DNA from: Syntrophaceae bacterium UBA1163
Lineage (GTDB): Bacteria > Desulfobacterota > BSN033 > UBA1163
DNA: 64,000 bases
Assembly: GCA_002311635.1 (NCBI GenBank)
Contig: DBZJ01000100.1
Coordinates: 1-64,000 of the forward strand
Direction: 5' to 3'
Below, piece after piece: positions 6,951 to 15,781 of this stretch; the stretch's first letter is position 1, and each line of letters starts with the position of its first letter. Position numbers and translations under genes: made by a program. The notes beneath the pieces are model-generated. The model saw only the letters and a program-made list of their open reading frames with translations, was not told the origin of the DNA and searched no databases.

Positions 6951-9900
6951 TCAGAAAACAATTCTCCAGTCAAGGGGTATGATGCTGTTCGACGTTGAAA
7001 GCGTTGGCGAAAAAACGCCTCCGGCCACGCCACCGTATCCTGTTACCGTACCATTGATGACGGTGACGATAATCCCGGACGGGATGCCGGCTCCGATACC
7101 CATTGACCGATCACTCACCGTGATGGTTCCATCATCATTCAAGTCGAACATCGCATTTCCAGTCTGGTATTGCAGGATATAGAGGTTGCCTTGTCCTGTG
7201 CCAATCGTACAGACACTTTGAGTGTTGACAGGCGTGGGCGTAAAGGTCGTATAATAAACCGCTCCACCCAGAACAACCGCAGCGCCATCACATTTTTCGC
7301 CAGGGTTAGGACTCTCACCAGTACTTTCGTTCAGTCTGATGAGCCAGCCGCTTCCTGATTTCAAAGCATTGAGGACGGTTTGCTTTTGTTGTTGTGTCGC
7401 GGTGGACGATTGCAACACGTCTGATGTAACATCAACCAGGTGGCCGGTAGTTTCAGTTATCGTGCCTGCAAAAGTATCGTAGTCCTTGACCGCATAGAGG
7501 GTGTCAAAACCAGTGGGGGTGGGAGCAGTGGTACTGTTTGGCTTTTCCCGATCCCCTGTCCCAAAAAACAGCATATTGTAAGTTCCGGCTCCTGTATTTG
7601 CTTCAAACGTGACATCCGGAGGATAAAATATCTTTCCGCCGCCTGTGAATACCCGTTTCCCTGACCAATTGGCAGTGCTATTCACGTTTGGAATGCACTT
7701 ACCCGTTGTCGAACTGCAAAGATCAAATCTCCAAATCTGTCCCTCGACATCCCCGACATAAAGCTTTTCAATGAGACCGTCTCCATAAAGATCTATTGCC
7801 GTAATGTCACTTGGGATACAATATGCCATATTCGCGTCATTACTGTGCGAGTATTTCCAGATTTGGTTTCCGTTCGCGACATCAACGATATAAATGGCTC
7901 TTCCTGACGTATCCGTTCCAGCAGGAGTGGTGTCCTCGTGTGTCGCATCATACCCGCCGCCGATAAAAGCTACGGGCTTTTTGCTGTCGCAACTTCCATT
8001 AGTAATGTGCTGGCAAAGACTCCCCGTCATGATCGGGACGGTCATTGGGGTCTTCAGTATATTGCTGCTCACCATCGAGGTGCTCCAACTTTGCCCCAAT
8101 TCTTGATATGCTGTTGAAGCTGTTGTGGTGGTCTGGTATCTGATTTGAGTAGGACTGATGGACCATAGAAATTTCGGGGCGGATGGAGTCGTAACGTCTA
8201 ATGCATAGTATTGGCTTCCTCCCCTTCTCTCTCCGAAGATAAGAATCGCCTGCGAGACTGATTGTATTGAACCATTTGAGTTATAGTTATAAGTGATATA
8301 GGCTCTGGGAGATCCATCAACAAAAATTTGTAAGGAAGCGAGTGAGTTATTAAAATTCTTCAAATTCGGCAACAGGTCAGGAGGAATGAAGCCCCATAAT
8401 TCTGTGCCATCGGCATCGTTAAAAGCATGAAGCACACCATCATTGGCTCCCGCATAAATCACGTCTTGATTCCCATAATGAATCACCAAAGGCCTCGAGT
8501 GAATAAAAGCTCCCAGAATCCAATTTCTCTTATTAAAAGTGCCATCGCCATTAGGAGCACTATCCCAACTCCAAACGTCCCATCCGTGGATAAAATCGAT
8601 GACGTTGTTTCGACCTGTAGTATCCGTGGATGTCAACCCCAACAACGTTGGAGTGATGGCCGCATTCGTTTTACTAAAGGCGTTTGACGAACTGGTCAGA
8701 TCCGTACTGGTTCCCATATAGGTATAGATATTTCGTGAGTTGAGATCGCTCGCCAAAAGGACTGCGCCCACTCCTCCTTTCTCGACGTCCCCTCCGTCTG
8801 CGGTCGGGCTCCAATAAGACTGGGCCGAGTCTTTAATCGTATTCTGGCTGGTCATGACGAGGTTGCCATTTGCATCGATCACATCGCCCACACTTAATGT
8901 CGCAGTATTGGTTGCTTGGATCCCATACTTCTTGATATTTCCTTTCCACATCGTCGTGGTCGTCGGCTTGAACATCCCTAAATACAAACGATTTTCGGAA
9001 TTTGTGCTCTGGAACTGGCTGATGGGGACCACAGGCGCCACATACGAAGTCGATTGGGCAATGAGGTTGATGATAAAGTTTCTAATGTTCGTGATCGCAT
9101 CATCGAGCTGGCTCTCGTTCTGGGCGATAAACGCATATCCCGAAATTCCACATTGTCCGGGGTCATTGACATTAGCATAATAATATTCATTCCCGCCGAC
9201 TAATCCGCCATCCGTATACGCAGAATTCATACATTGTGTAACACCCGCTGGGTAGATCTGGCCGTAAGGTATAGTGTACATGCTGGCGATTGATTGGGTC
9301 GCATCAGTATTTTTTGTCTTGCCATAATAGGCAGCCCAGTTAAGCGTATTTTGTAAGTAACCGGGCATGGCTGCGCCAAATCCCACAACAAAAACATAAT
9401 ACCCGGCATTGGCCAGTTGCCTGGCCTGCGCAACCACTTCTCTTCTTCCCATATATTGAATGGTTTGGCCCTCATTTCCGTTGTTACCACAGGCATACGT
9501 ATCATCTCCATCCGTGATAAGAATGACAAACTTCTGTCGGCAAGCCGCATCATTATCTTGGCTCTTTGTATAATCAAAGTAGTATTTAGCCTCTAACAGT
9601 GCGTCGGCAAGTGGGGTTCCCCCTGATGCCTGCTCTTTGGCAACGCATGTGCCAGATCCGGAACTTGATTGGGTACAGCTCGTGCTATTGCAGTAAATTG
9701 TACTGTAGGCAGTATTCAGAGGATAAATGAGTGTGTTACAACCGCTGCTGTAACTGCTGGTGTCGGTTTCGGGGTAAGTCTTGGCTTCGGTAGAAGAAGA
9801 ACCGCAATTGTAATATCTCATATATCCCATTCTGATCTTCAGATAAGCCTGGTCGTTAGAGTTGATGATTCCATCGGGAGTTCCTGTGTTGGTTCCATTA

Positions 9901-10535
9901 TCTGCATCAAGAAAATTGAAAACAGCCTTCTTTGCGAGAGTAAGTTTACTGCTACTGCAGTTCGTGGTATGCCCTGTTCCAGAGGATTGATAAAAAGGAC
10001 CTAAGCATTGCGAGTCGCCCCATGTTGCATTATTATTACTATTGTCACACTCACTTATATTCGGGCTGGCATTTGTCGTATAATATGCAACATTATCACC
10101 ACAATTATAAGTCCACTGTTTGCACGTTCCAGGATTATAGTATAGTGTGCTAGGGACACCACTCGTGCACTTATGAGTATGTCCAGATCCGGAGGATTTA
10201 TAGTAAGGACCTGTTGAGCAGGCACTAGTACTACTAGTATATACTGCACCACTACCCGAGCATGCACTTGTATTAGGGGATGCGTTTGTCGCGTAATATG
10301 CGACACTATCTCCACAGTTATTAGTCCACTGGTTGCACGTCCCGGGATTATAGTATAGACCGCTGCCCCAAGGCGGATCGCTCATGCTTCCTGATAGATC
10401 GAGAAGGATCAATGCGTCAGGAGGGACCTGCTGCATCATCTGGGTCAGAATATAAAGGTCCGTATCATTGGCAAAGGCATGGGAAAAAGGAATAAAAAAC
10501 ATCAATAAAAACGATAGATAAACTAACTTCTTCAT
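6951..10535 (-). CDS. pilY1: PilY1-like pilus tip protein
   Basis: A 1194-residue secreted protein with a signal peptide (1-23). Its N-terminal von Willebrand A domain has a MIDAS DLSGSMS (46-52), a GGTPLADAL loop and ITDGDD. The C-terminal PilY1 beta-propeller domain (roughly 690-1100) contains a calcium loop near DLYGDGLIEKLYVGDVEG and a second Asp/Asn-rich loop FDLNDDGTITVSD. PilY1 caps the pilus tip, mediates adhesion and regulates retraction by calcium. Odd here is a tandem Cys-rich duplication (about 61-123 and 132-193) inserted right after the MIDAS. It ends the pilV-pilW-pilX-pilY1 operon. Confidence 0.88.
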   Translation of the reverse strand: MKKLVYLSFLLMFFIPFSHAFANDTDLYILTQMMQQVPPDALILLDLSGSMSDPPWGSGLYYNPGTCNQWTNNCGDSVAYYATNASPNTSACSGSGAVYTSSTSACSTGPYYKSSGSGHTHKCTSGVPSTLYYNPGTCKQWTYNCGDNVAYYTTNASPNISECDNSNNNATWGDSQCLGPFYQSSGTGHTTNCSSSKLTLAKKAVFNFLDADNGTNTGTPDGIINSNDQAYLKIRMGYMRYYNCGSSSTEAKTYPETDTSSYSSGCNTLIYPLNTAYSTIYCNSTSCTQSSSGSGTCVAKEQASGGTPLADALLEAKYYFDYTKSQDNDAACRQKFVILITDGDDTYACGNNGNEGQTIQYMGRREVVAQARQLANAGYYVFVVGFGAAMPGYLQNTLNWAAYYGKTKNTDATQSIASMYTIPYGQIYPAGVTQCMNSAYTDGGLVGGNEYYYANVNDPGQCGISGYAFIAQNESQLDDAITNIRNFIINLIAQSTSYVAPVVPISQFQSTNSENRLYLGMFKPTTTTMWKGNIKKYGIQATNTATLSVGDVIDANGNLVMTSQNTIKDSAQSYWSPTADGGDVEKGGVGAVLLASDLNSRNIYTYMGTSTDLTSSSNAFSKTNAAITPTLLGLTSTDTTGRNNVIDFIHGWDVWSWDSAPNGDGTFNKRNWILGAFIHSRPLVIHYGNQDVIYAGANDGVLHAFNDADGTELWGFIPPDLLPNLKNFNNSLASLQIFVDGSPRAYITYNYNSNGSIQSVSQAILIFGERRGGSQYYALDVTTPSAPKFLWSISPTQIRYQTTTTASTAYQELGQSWSTSMVSSNILKTPMTVPIMTGSLCQHITNGSCDSKKPVAFIGGGYDATHEDTTPAGTDTSGRAIYIVDVANGNQIWKYSHSNDANMAYCIPSDITAIDLYGDGLIEKLYVGDVEGQIWRFDLCSSTTGKCIPNVNSTANWSGKRVFTGGGKIFYPPDVTFEANTGAGTYNMLFFGTGDREKPNSTTAPTPTGFDTLYAVKDYDTFAGTITETTGHLVDVTSDVLQSSTATQQQKQTVLNALKSGSGWLIRLNESTGESPNPGEKCDGAAVVLGGAVYYTTFTPTPVNTQSVCTIGTGQGNLYILQYQTGNAMFDLNDDGTITVSDRSMGIGAGIPSGIIVTVINGTVTGYGGVAGGVFSPTLSTSNSIIPLDWRIVF

Positions 10536-10549
10536 TAATTTCCTCCCTG

Positions 10550-11083
10550 TTATTGTGGGATGGGCACCAGCTCTATGACATCTTCCTGTACTTTAGCCTG
10601 TGCTCCGCTGCCAGCCGTATCATTTCCAGTACATTGGACTTGAAAATAGGCATAGCTAACATTGACGGCAGAGTAGCCTCCACCTCTCGGTGGTCCCGAC
10701 TGGTTCATATAGTATGTAATGGTTGGATTCGTAGATGTACCGGGTGGTATACTTGTGGGATTTGGAATATTGGGATTTGGAGTAGTCGTATTAGGAAGAT
10801 AAAAAGGGTCATACCAACTTGAGGTGCTCGCAACCAAAACGGTATATGCCGTCGTGCTAAAGCTTACCATAGGATAAGACGTAATTACATTGGTCCCTGC
10901 GTCCGCAGCGTAAAAGGCATCTGTCGATCCCCTCTTGTTTCCGGACATTTTTATCTCGAAGATGGAGGTATAGCTCGAAGCAAGAGCGATCAGGGTGATG
11001 ACAACGATCATGATAAGGGCAATGACCAGAGCTGCCCCCGATTTGTTTCTCAAAATGGTATCCATTTTTGCCGCCATATTCAT
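10550..11083 (-). CDS. pilX: PilX-like minor prepilin
   Basis: A 177-residue protein with a PilX_N-type segment. The leader ends KSG, then AALVIALIMIVVITLIALAS, then FEIKMSGNKRGSTDAFYAADAG, the diagnostic block of PilX. Unlike the 1197-2399 paralogue it is of usual length. The C-terminal body is Pro/Thr/Asn-rich with one Cys. It starts 33 bases after pilW and ends 14 bases before pilY1, consistent with a single operon. PilX proteins counteract retraction and support aggregation in other species; that role is inferred by family. Confidence 0.82.
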   Translation of the reverse strand: MNMAAKMDTILRNKSGAALVIALIMIVVITLIALASSYTSIFEIKMSGNKRGSTDAFYAADAGTNVITSYPMVSFSTTAYTVLVASTSSWYDPFYLPNTTTPNPNIPNPTSIPPGTSTNPTITYYMNQSGPPRGGGYSAVNVSYAYFQVQCTGNDTAGSGAQAKVQEDVIELVPIPQ

Positions 11084-11116
11084 CCCTCTTTATCCATATT
11101 TCCTAAAGCTCTTCAC

Positions 11117-11821
11117 TCAATACGCCTGATATCTTTTGAAAAATAGATTTCTCGGTATTACCACGGAAGTTAAACTTCTCGGAGAGACCATCGTCTTCAC
11201 GTCAGGATCGGCAGGCGCAGGGTTCGCAGCTAAGGTAATCCGGATGGCAAGAACTCTGGCGGTCCCCACGTTTGCCGCTGGAACGAAGGCAGCGTCAGGG
11301 ATAACGCCGTTTACGACCCCATCTATGATTCCATCCCCGTTTGCATCGATGCCGTAGCCAAAATTGAGGTTGGTGACATTATCCAATAGATCAGTCACAG
11401 TCTGAACACCATTGACAGAGAGTGTCCTGATCAAACTTGTCCCGCTCAGCGCATAAGTTACTGTGTTTGGCGTGGTGGAGTTGCCCACCATCGGGATATA
11501 CTCATAATTGACCGTGACACTACTATTACTATTGGGGACAAACACTATCGGGTTATTGGTTATCGCGGCATTACCGAACGTGTTGGTTTGGAACCCTGCC
11601 ATGCGTATGTCTCTCACCATAATTTCCATGGCGCCTCTGACATCTTGTTGAACCTCAGCTACCTGATCCTGGACCGTATAAGCTCTTGTCTGGGCAATAA
11701 ACACTTTGTAAACCCCGCCAATGACTATTACAGAAATGACTAATACGACCAACAACTCAATAAGCGTGACTCCCTTTTTATCGGACATCGACTGGTTTAT
11801 TAACGGATTATTTCTCATCAT
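11117..11821 (-). CDS. pilW: PilW-like minor prepilin
   Basis: A prepilin of about 234 residues with MSDKKG then VTLIELLVVLVISVIVIGGVYKVF, a normal N-terminal class III signal. The following AYTVQDQVAEVQQDVRGAMEIMVRDIRMAGF block is shared with the PilW part of the fusion at 2410-3627. The open frame reaches a TTG at 11848. The ATG at 11821 has GGGAGAG just upstream and I prefer it, though the site is close. It also holds an Asp/Asn-rich loop (GIDANGDGIIDG). This intact copy shows what the disrupted paralogue lacks, a start codon directly before the leader. Confidence 0.82.
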   Translation of the reverse strand: MMRNNPLINQSMSDKKGVTLIELLVVLVISVIVIGGVYKVFIAQTRAYTVQDQVAEVQQDVRGAMEIMVRDIRMAGFQTNTFGNAAITNNPIVFVPNSNSSVTVNYEYIPMVGNSTTPNTVTYALSGTSLIRTLSVNGVQTVTDLLDNVTNLNFGYGIDANGDGIIDGVVNGVIPDAAFVPAANVGTARVLAIRITLAANPAPADPDVKTMVSPRSLTSVVIPRNLFFKRYQAY

Positions 11822-11853
11822 CTCTCCCAAAAGAAAATTGGACCGCAACCCCT

Positions 11854-12264
11854 CTATAGGGGAACCGCTGAAACTATAGTGATTGAGTGGGGTTGAAGTT
11901 TCGCAGAATCGACCCAGCTCACTGTAATCGTTATTGTGTCGAGAGTAGTATTGGGAGCTGCAACATTTGGAGTATAAGTCCAGCTTCGGGTATAAGTGAT
12001 GCCCGTAGAGCCTGGAGGAGGGGTATCTACCTGCGCTACATTAGGTGCAAAACTAGCTGAAATAGTACTTAAGGGTAGCAACCTTAACCGTTCAAGCTTG
12101 TCCTGGGCGAGTGTGGCAGCCTCTGTCAAGTGGCCTCCGGCAGCATTATTCCCCGTTGTTGTTGCCATCAAACCCGCCAGAGATAACAGCGCGATGGATA
12201 AGATGACTAAAGCCACCAGCACCTCGATTAAGGTGAAGCCGTTTGATTTCTTAAAAACGTTCAA
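11854..12264 (-). CDS. pilV: PilV-like minor prepilin
   Basis: A 136-residue prepilin with leader NVFKKSNG, then FTLIEVLVALVILSIALLSLAG. The open frame extends to 12312, but a strong GGAGGT site six bases before the TTG at 12264 marks that TTG as the start. A sigma-54 promoter element overlaps the upstream, non-coding part of the frame, which also argues against the longer version. The body has the TLAQDKLERLRLLPL helix typical of PilV. It is the first gene of the pilV-pilW-pilX-pilY1 operon, with pilW six bases or more downstream depending on its start. Confidence 0.82.
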   Translation of the reverse strand: MNVFKKSNGFTLIEVLVALVILSIALLSLAGLMATTTGNNAAGGHLTEAATLAQDKLERLRLLPLSTISASFAPNVAQVDTPPPGSTGITYTRSWTYTPNVAAPNTTLDTITITVSWVDSAKLQPHSITIVSAVPL

Positions 12265-12307
12265 GGATTGACCTCCGGAAAATGGTTTTGATTTTAAGAA
12301 GGGAGGC

Positions 12308-12324
12308 TGCAAAACCTATACCAA
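12308..12324 (-). promoter_or_regulatory. Sigma-54 promoter of the pilV-W-X-Y1 operon
   Basis: The minus strand reads TTGGTATAGGTTTTGCA, with GG and GC separated by exactly 10 bases. The -12 half (TTTTGCA) is strong and the -24 half (TTGGTAT) is weaker than consensus TTGGCAC. Predicted transcription start is near 12297, about 33 bases before the TTG start at 12264. An NtrC-type activator is encoded directly upstream. Confidence 0.55.
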
Positions 12325-12561
12325 TGGATTTCCAACTTTTGTCTTTGAGGCAAAAATGATGGTATTAGAAGAATGTTTAATGAATTAAAGAACTTAGAAG
12401 TTGTGTTTAAGCTCTGAGAGCGGGGAAGTTGCGATATTGCAGTTCACACCTCTTATGAAAAGTTTTAATTGATTGAGAAAAGATTGCATAGCTTCAGGCC
12501 CCACAAACTAATACAACCGTATTACCAAGGAGTCCATAATTGAAAAGACATATTGTTGTCA

Positions 12562-12637
12562 AAATCTCCCCTAACCCCTCTTTGCCAAAGAGGGGGGATT
12601 CCTCCCTTTTGTAAAGGGAGGGAAGGAGGGATTTGGT
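12562..12637. repeat. Solo double-hairpin C/G-run repeat
   Basis: Two adjacent hairpins, CCCCTCTTTG/CAAAGAGGGG (12575-12595) and CCTCCCTTTTG/AAAGGGAGG (12601-12621), are followed by a GGAAGGAGGG tail. The layout is the same as the repeat bracketing the DUF559 ORF at 3692-3757, but there is no ORF here. The rest of 12325-12711 shows no gene. Confidence 0.7.
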
Positions 12638-12711
12638 TTTTGATGTCACAATTGTGGACTGATTATTAAATCCCTTCAATTTGCGTCCCTCACCATCGTC
12701 CTCTCCCAGTT

Positions 12712-14088
12712 TTATCCATTTTCACCAATCTCATATTCCTTGATCTTATAGAGTAAGGCGCGGTGACTTATTTCAAGTAATCTCGCAGCATGGGTATGGT
12801 TCCCCTTGGTCTTTTGCAAAGCTTTTTTAATCAAATTGATTTCCAAAGCCTTTGAGGCTCTTTTAATGGAATACTCTTCATCGGGTACTGTCTCCATCTG
12901 AAATTCCTCTCTGAAATTTTGAATTTCAATGGGCAAATTTTCCAACTCGATATTGGTCTTCTCTGACAATACGATCGCCCTTTCGATTGTATTCTCCAGC
13001 TCCCTCACATTTCCATACCACTTGTAGTTCATCAGTATCTCCATAGCGTTGTGATCGATATCCGCTACGTCCTTGTCCATGGCCTGGTTATATTTGCCGA
13101 TAAAATGCTGAATGAGTAGCGGGATATCCTCCTTTCTTTCCCGTAGAGGCGGGATATGGATTGGAAGTACATTGAGCCGATAAAAAAGATCCTCCCTGAA
13201 ACGACCTTCATTCACCTCCTTTGTGAGATCTTTAACAGTGGCGGCCACTATTCTCACATCAATCTGAATGGGCTTTGATTCTCCTATCCTTCTTATCTCT
13301 CCATCCTGAAGCACACGAAGAAGTTTCACCTGGAGCTGGCCGGGTAATTCTCCAATCTCGTCCAAAAAGAGCGTTCCACTGTCGGCCTCTTCGAACAGGC
13401 CTTTTTTCGTCCGAATAGCGTCGGTAAATGCCCCTTTAGCATGGCCGAAGAGCTCACTTTCCAATAAATTTTCCGGAATGGCTCCGCAATTGACAGCAAT
13501 AAAAGGACTCTGGGAACGGTCGCTATTATAGTGGAGTGCTCTTGCGACCAATTCCTTGCCCGTCCCGCTTTCTCCTGTAATGAGCACTGTGGATTTGTAT
13601 TGAGATACTTTCTTGATGACATCGAACATTTTTTGCATTTTTTCATTTTTGCTGACGATATTCTCAAAACTATATTCTTTCCCAACCTCTTTTCTCAAAA
13701 GCTGATTTTCTCTCCTTAACTGTTCCCTTTCCTCGGCCTTTCTGAGAGTCAGGAGGATTTCATCAGGCTTAAAGGGTTTCGAGATGTAATCATAAGCTCC
13801 GAGTTTCATCGCCTCAATGGCAGTATCCATCGTTCCGTAAGCCGACATCATGATGATCGGGGCTTGCCCCCCGGCCTCTTTTATGCGTCTCAAAAATTCC
13901 AAACCATCCATCTGCGGCATACGTACATCGCATAGGATATGGTCAAAAGGAGAAGCCGTCGCCTTCTGAAGCCCCTCCTCTCCGTTGGAAGAAGCCTCCA
14001 CCTCGTATCCTTCCTTGATTAATATCACAGACAGCATGTGTCTAAAGCTTTCTTCGTCATCCACAATGAGAATGCGTTTTGGAATCAT
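12712..14088 (-). CDS. NtrC-family sigma-54 response regulator
   Basis: A 458-residue activator with three domains. The receiver (1-120) has phosphoacceptor Asp54 and Lys104. The AAA+ sigma-54 interaction domain (about 142-375) has Walker A GESGTGKE (172-179), the GAFTDA loop (219-224) that contacts sigma-54, and Walker B LFLDE (240-244). The C-terminal Fis-type helix-turn-helix ends the protein (about 415-455). It is coded 15 bases after its partner kinase. The gene directly downstream is the pilV operon, which has a sigma-54-like promoter, so this is the most likely activator of that operon; PilR at 59629 is the alternative. Confidence 0.88.
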   Translation of the reverse strand: MIPKRILIVDDEESFRHMLSVILIKEGYEVEASSNGEEGLQKATASPFDHILCDVRMPQMDGLEFLRRIKEAGGQAPIIMMSAYGTMDTAIEAMKLGAYDYISKPFKPDEILLTLRKAEEREQLRRENQLLRKEVGKEYSFENIVSKNEKMQKMFDVIKKVSQYKSTVLITGESGTGKELVARALHYNSDRSQSPFIAVNCGAIPENLLESELFGHAKGAFTDAIRTKKGLFEEADSGTLFLDEIGELPGQLQVKLLRVLQDGEIRRIGESKPIQIDVRIVAATVKDLTKEVNEGRFREDLFYRLNVLPIHIPPLRERKEDIPLLIQHFIGKYNQAMDKDVADIDHNAMEILMNYKWYGNVRELENTIERAIVLSEKTNIELENLPIEIQNFREEFQMETVPDEEYSIKRASKALEINLIKKALQKTKGNHTHAARLLEISHRALLYKIKEYEIGENG

Positions 14089-14103
14089 TTTTGCCCTCCC
14101 TGT

Positions 14104-15780
14104 TTAAGCGGCGACGGGAAAATAAACTTCAAAGTGTGTTCCTTTTCCCACCTCGCTCTCCACCCGTATTTCCCCTCCCAAGGATTCAACAATCTTTAAA
14201 GAAATCGACAAACCCAGCCCCGTCCCTTTATCCGGAGCCTTGGTCGTAAAGAAGGGGTCGAAAATATTTTCCAAATCTTCTTTTTTGATCCCGCACCCTG
14301 TATCCGAAATTCGAACTCTAACGAGCCGTTCCCCTTTTGAGAATTTTGTGGAGGAAGCGGAGAATGGATCCAGTCTTCGAAGAAGGGAATAATCGGATTC
14401 CACCGGGTCACTTCTGCGTCTCGGAGGATATATCCGTTGAAGCCGATCGGCGTATAAATCCTGTACAACATGTCCTTCGCTCTTGATTTGTAAATGGCCA
14501 CCGTTTGGCATCGCATCAACGGCATTCAGAATGATGTTGATAAAAACCTGAGAGAGCTTGGATTCGTCCCCTTTGATCACAGGGAGGTCGGATTGCAGAT
14601 CTAACTGGGTTCGGATGTTCTTGAAATCTTTTTGATACGATAATAAAGAAAGCGTGCTATCAACGATCTTATTGATCTCTACGTCATGTATTTCCAATTT
14701 AGATGGCCTCGCAAAATCCAAAAGCTCCCGGACGATTTTGTTAATTCGCTCTATCTCTTTCTCGATCCTCTTCAGATAATCCTTAGACTCCTTGTGATCG
14801 ATTCCTCCCTTCTTCAAAATGCCCGTATATCCCAGGATGGCTCCCAAAGGGTTACCGACCTCATGGGCCACACCGGCCGCAAATCTTCCAATGGACGCGA
14901 GTTTCTCCGTACGGATCAGTCCTTCCTGGGCTTGCTTCAATTGCTCGTTGGCCGATTCAAGGGACTCCAAATAATTCTCCAAACTCTCTTGATTCTCCTT
15001 TAATTTTTCAATCATTCGATTAAATGACCCTATCAGCTGTCCTATTTCGTTCTTGGAGGTTTCTTCTATCCGTTGATTGAAGTCGCCTTCGCTGATCTTC
15101 TGGGTCAACTGAACAAGATCTTTAATGGGTTTGACTAAAATCCGAGAAAGCAAAAAACTCCCGAAAATCATCAGGACAATGGCATCCAAGATGACGGTGA
15201 CGGAGATGATCTTTTGTGACTCTAATAAATTCGTCATTAAATCCGAAATGGGAACCTCCATTTGAATACCGCCCACAATCGTTCCCTGGTGCCATAGAGG
15301 TGAATAGAGTCTCATTGTCTTATAATTGGCCCAAATGAAGCTCCCGGATTTTTCAATTTCCGCACGCAATTCACCTCCTTGGATAGCTTTTTCCAGAAAG
15401 GGATCTGCTGATCGTCTGTTAATCAAGGCCGGTTTCTTGCTGGCGATAATGTTCAGCCCCTTATCGACGATCAATAACTCATGGAAACTTTTCTTGCTTA
15501 GATAAAGATCCGTCAGATCGTGAATCTCCCTTTTTACAATGGGGTGATTTAATGCAAATTCTTTTCTATCTCGGGACATAAAATCCATGATGGTTTGGAA
15601 ATCTTGAACCATCCTTTCTCCATACCTGACCTTTTCTTGAAGGATGTTGCTCTCCACGATCTTGGAAATGGTAAACCCGATGAGCAGGATTGCCGCTAAC
15701 ATGAGAAAACAGATATTAATGATGACCTCTGTCCGGAGGCCTAAATTTAATTTTTTGAATAACCAGAAACCTTGTTTCAT
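14104..15780 (-). CDS. Membrane sensor histidine kinase (NtrB/PilS-like partner)
   Basis: A 558-residue kinase. Two membrane segments (about 18-40 and 192-212) enclose a periplasmic sensor of about 150 residues. A HAMP domain (212-265) and a coiled coil (265-290) follow. The HisKA box AHEVGNPLG carries the phosphorylated His306. The HATPase_c domain has SDTGCGI and GTGLGLSI. The cognate regulator is the NtrC-type gene 15 bases downstream. PilD ends one base upstream, so pilD, kinase and regulator probably share a transcript. The signal sensed is unknown. Confidence 0.86.
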   Translation of the reverse strand: MKQGFWLFKKLNLGLRTEVIINICFLMLAAILLIGFTISKIVESNILQEKVRYGERMVQDFQTIMDFMSRDRKEFALNHPIVKREIHDLTDLYLSKKSFHELLIVDKGLNIIASKKPALINRRSADPFLEKAIQGGELRAEIEKSGSFIWANYKTMRLYSPLWHQGTIVGGIQMEVPISDLMTNLLESQKIISVTVILDAIVLMIFGSFLLSRILVKPIKDLVQLTQKISEGDFNQRIEETSKNEIGQLIGSFNRMIEKLKENQESLENYLESLESANEQLKQAQEGLIRTEKLASIGRFAAGVAHEVGNPLGAILGYTGILKKGGIDHKESKDYLKRIEKEIERINKIVRELLDFARPSKLEIHDVEINKIVDSTLSLLSYQKDFKNIRTQLDLQSDLPVIKGDESKLSQVFINIILNAVDAMPNGGHLQIKSEGHVVQDLYADRLQRIYPPRRRSDPVESDYSLLRRLDPFSASSTKFSKGERLVRVRISDTGCGIKKEDLENIFDPFFTTKAPDKGTGLGLSISLKIVESLGGEIRVESEVGKGTHFEVYFPVAA

Positions 15781-15781
15781 A

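Noticed and set aside
12486-12502. A sigma-54-like TGGGGCC...TATGCA on the minus strand upstream of pilV
   Set aside because: The spacing between GG and GC is 11, not 10, and the element at 12308-12324 is better placed.
12494-12679. A 61-codon frame on the minus strand between pilV and the NtrC-type regulator
   Set aside because: It is a translation of the double-hairpin repeat and has no start site or recognisable protein features.
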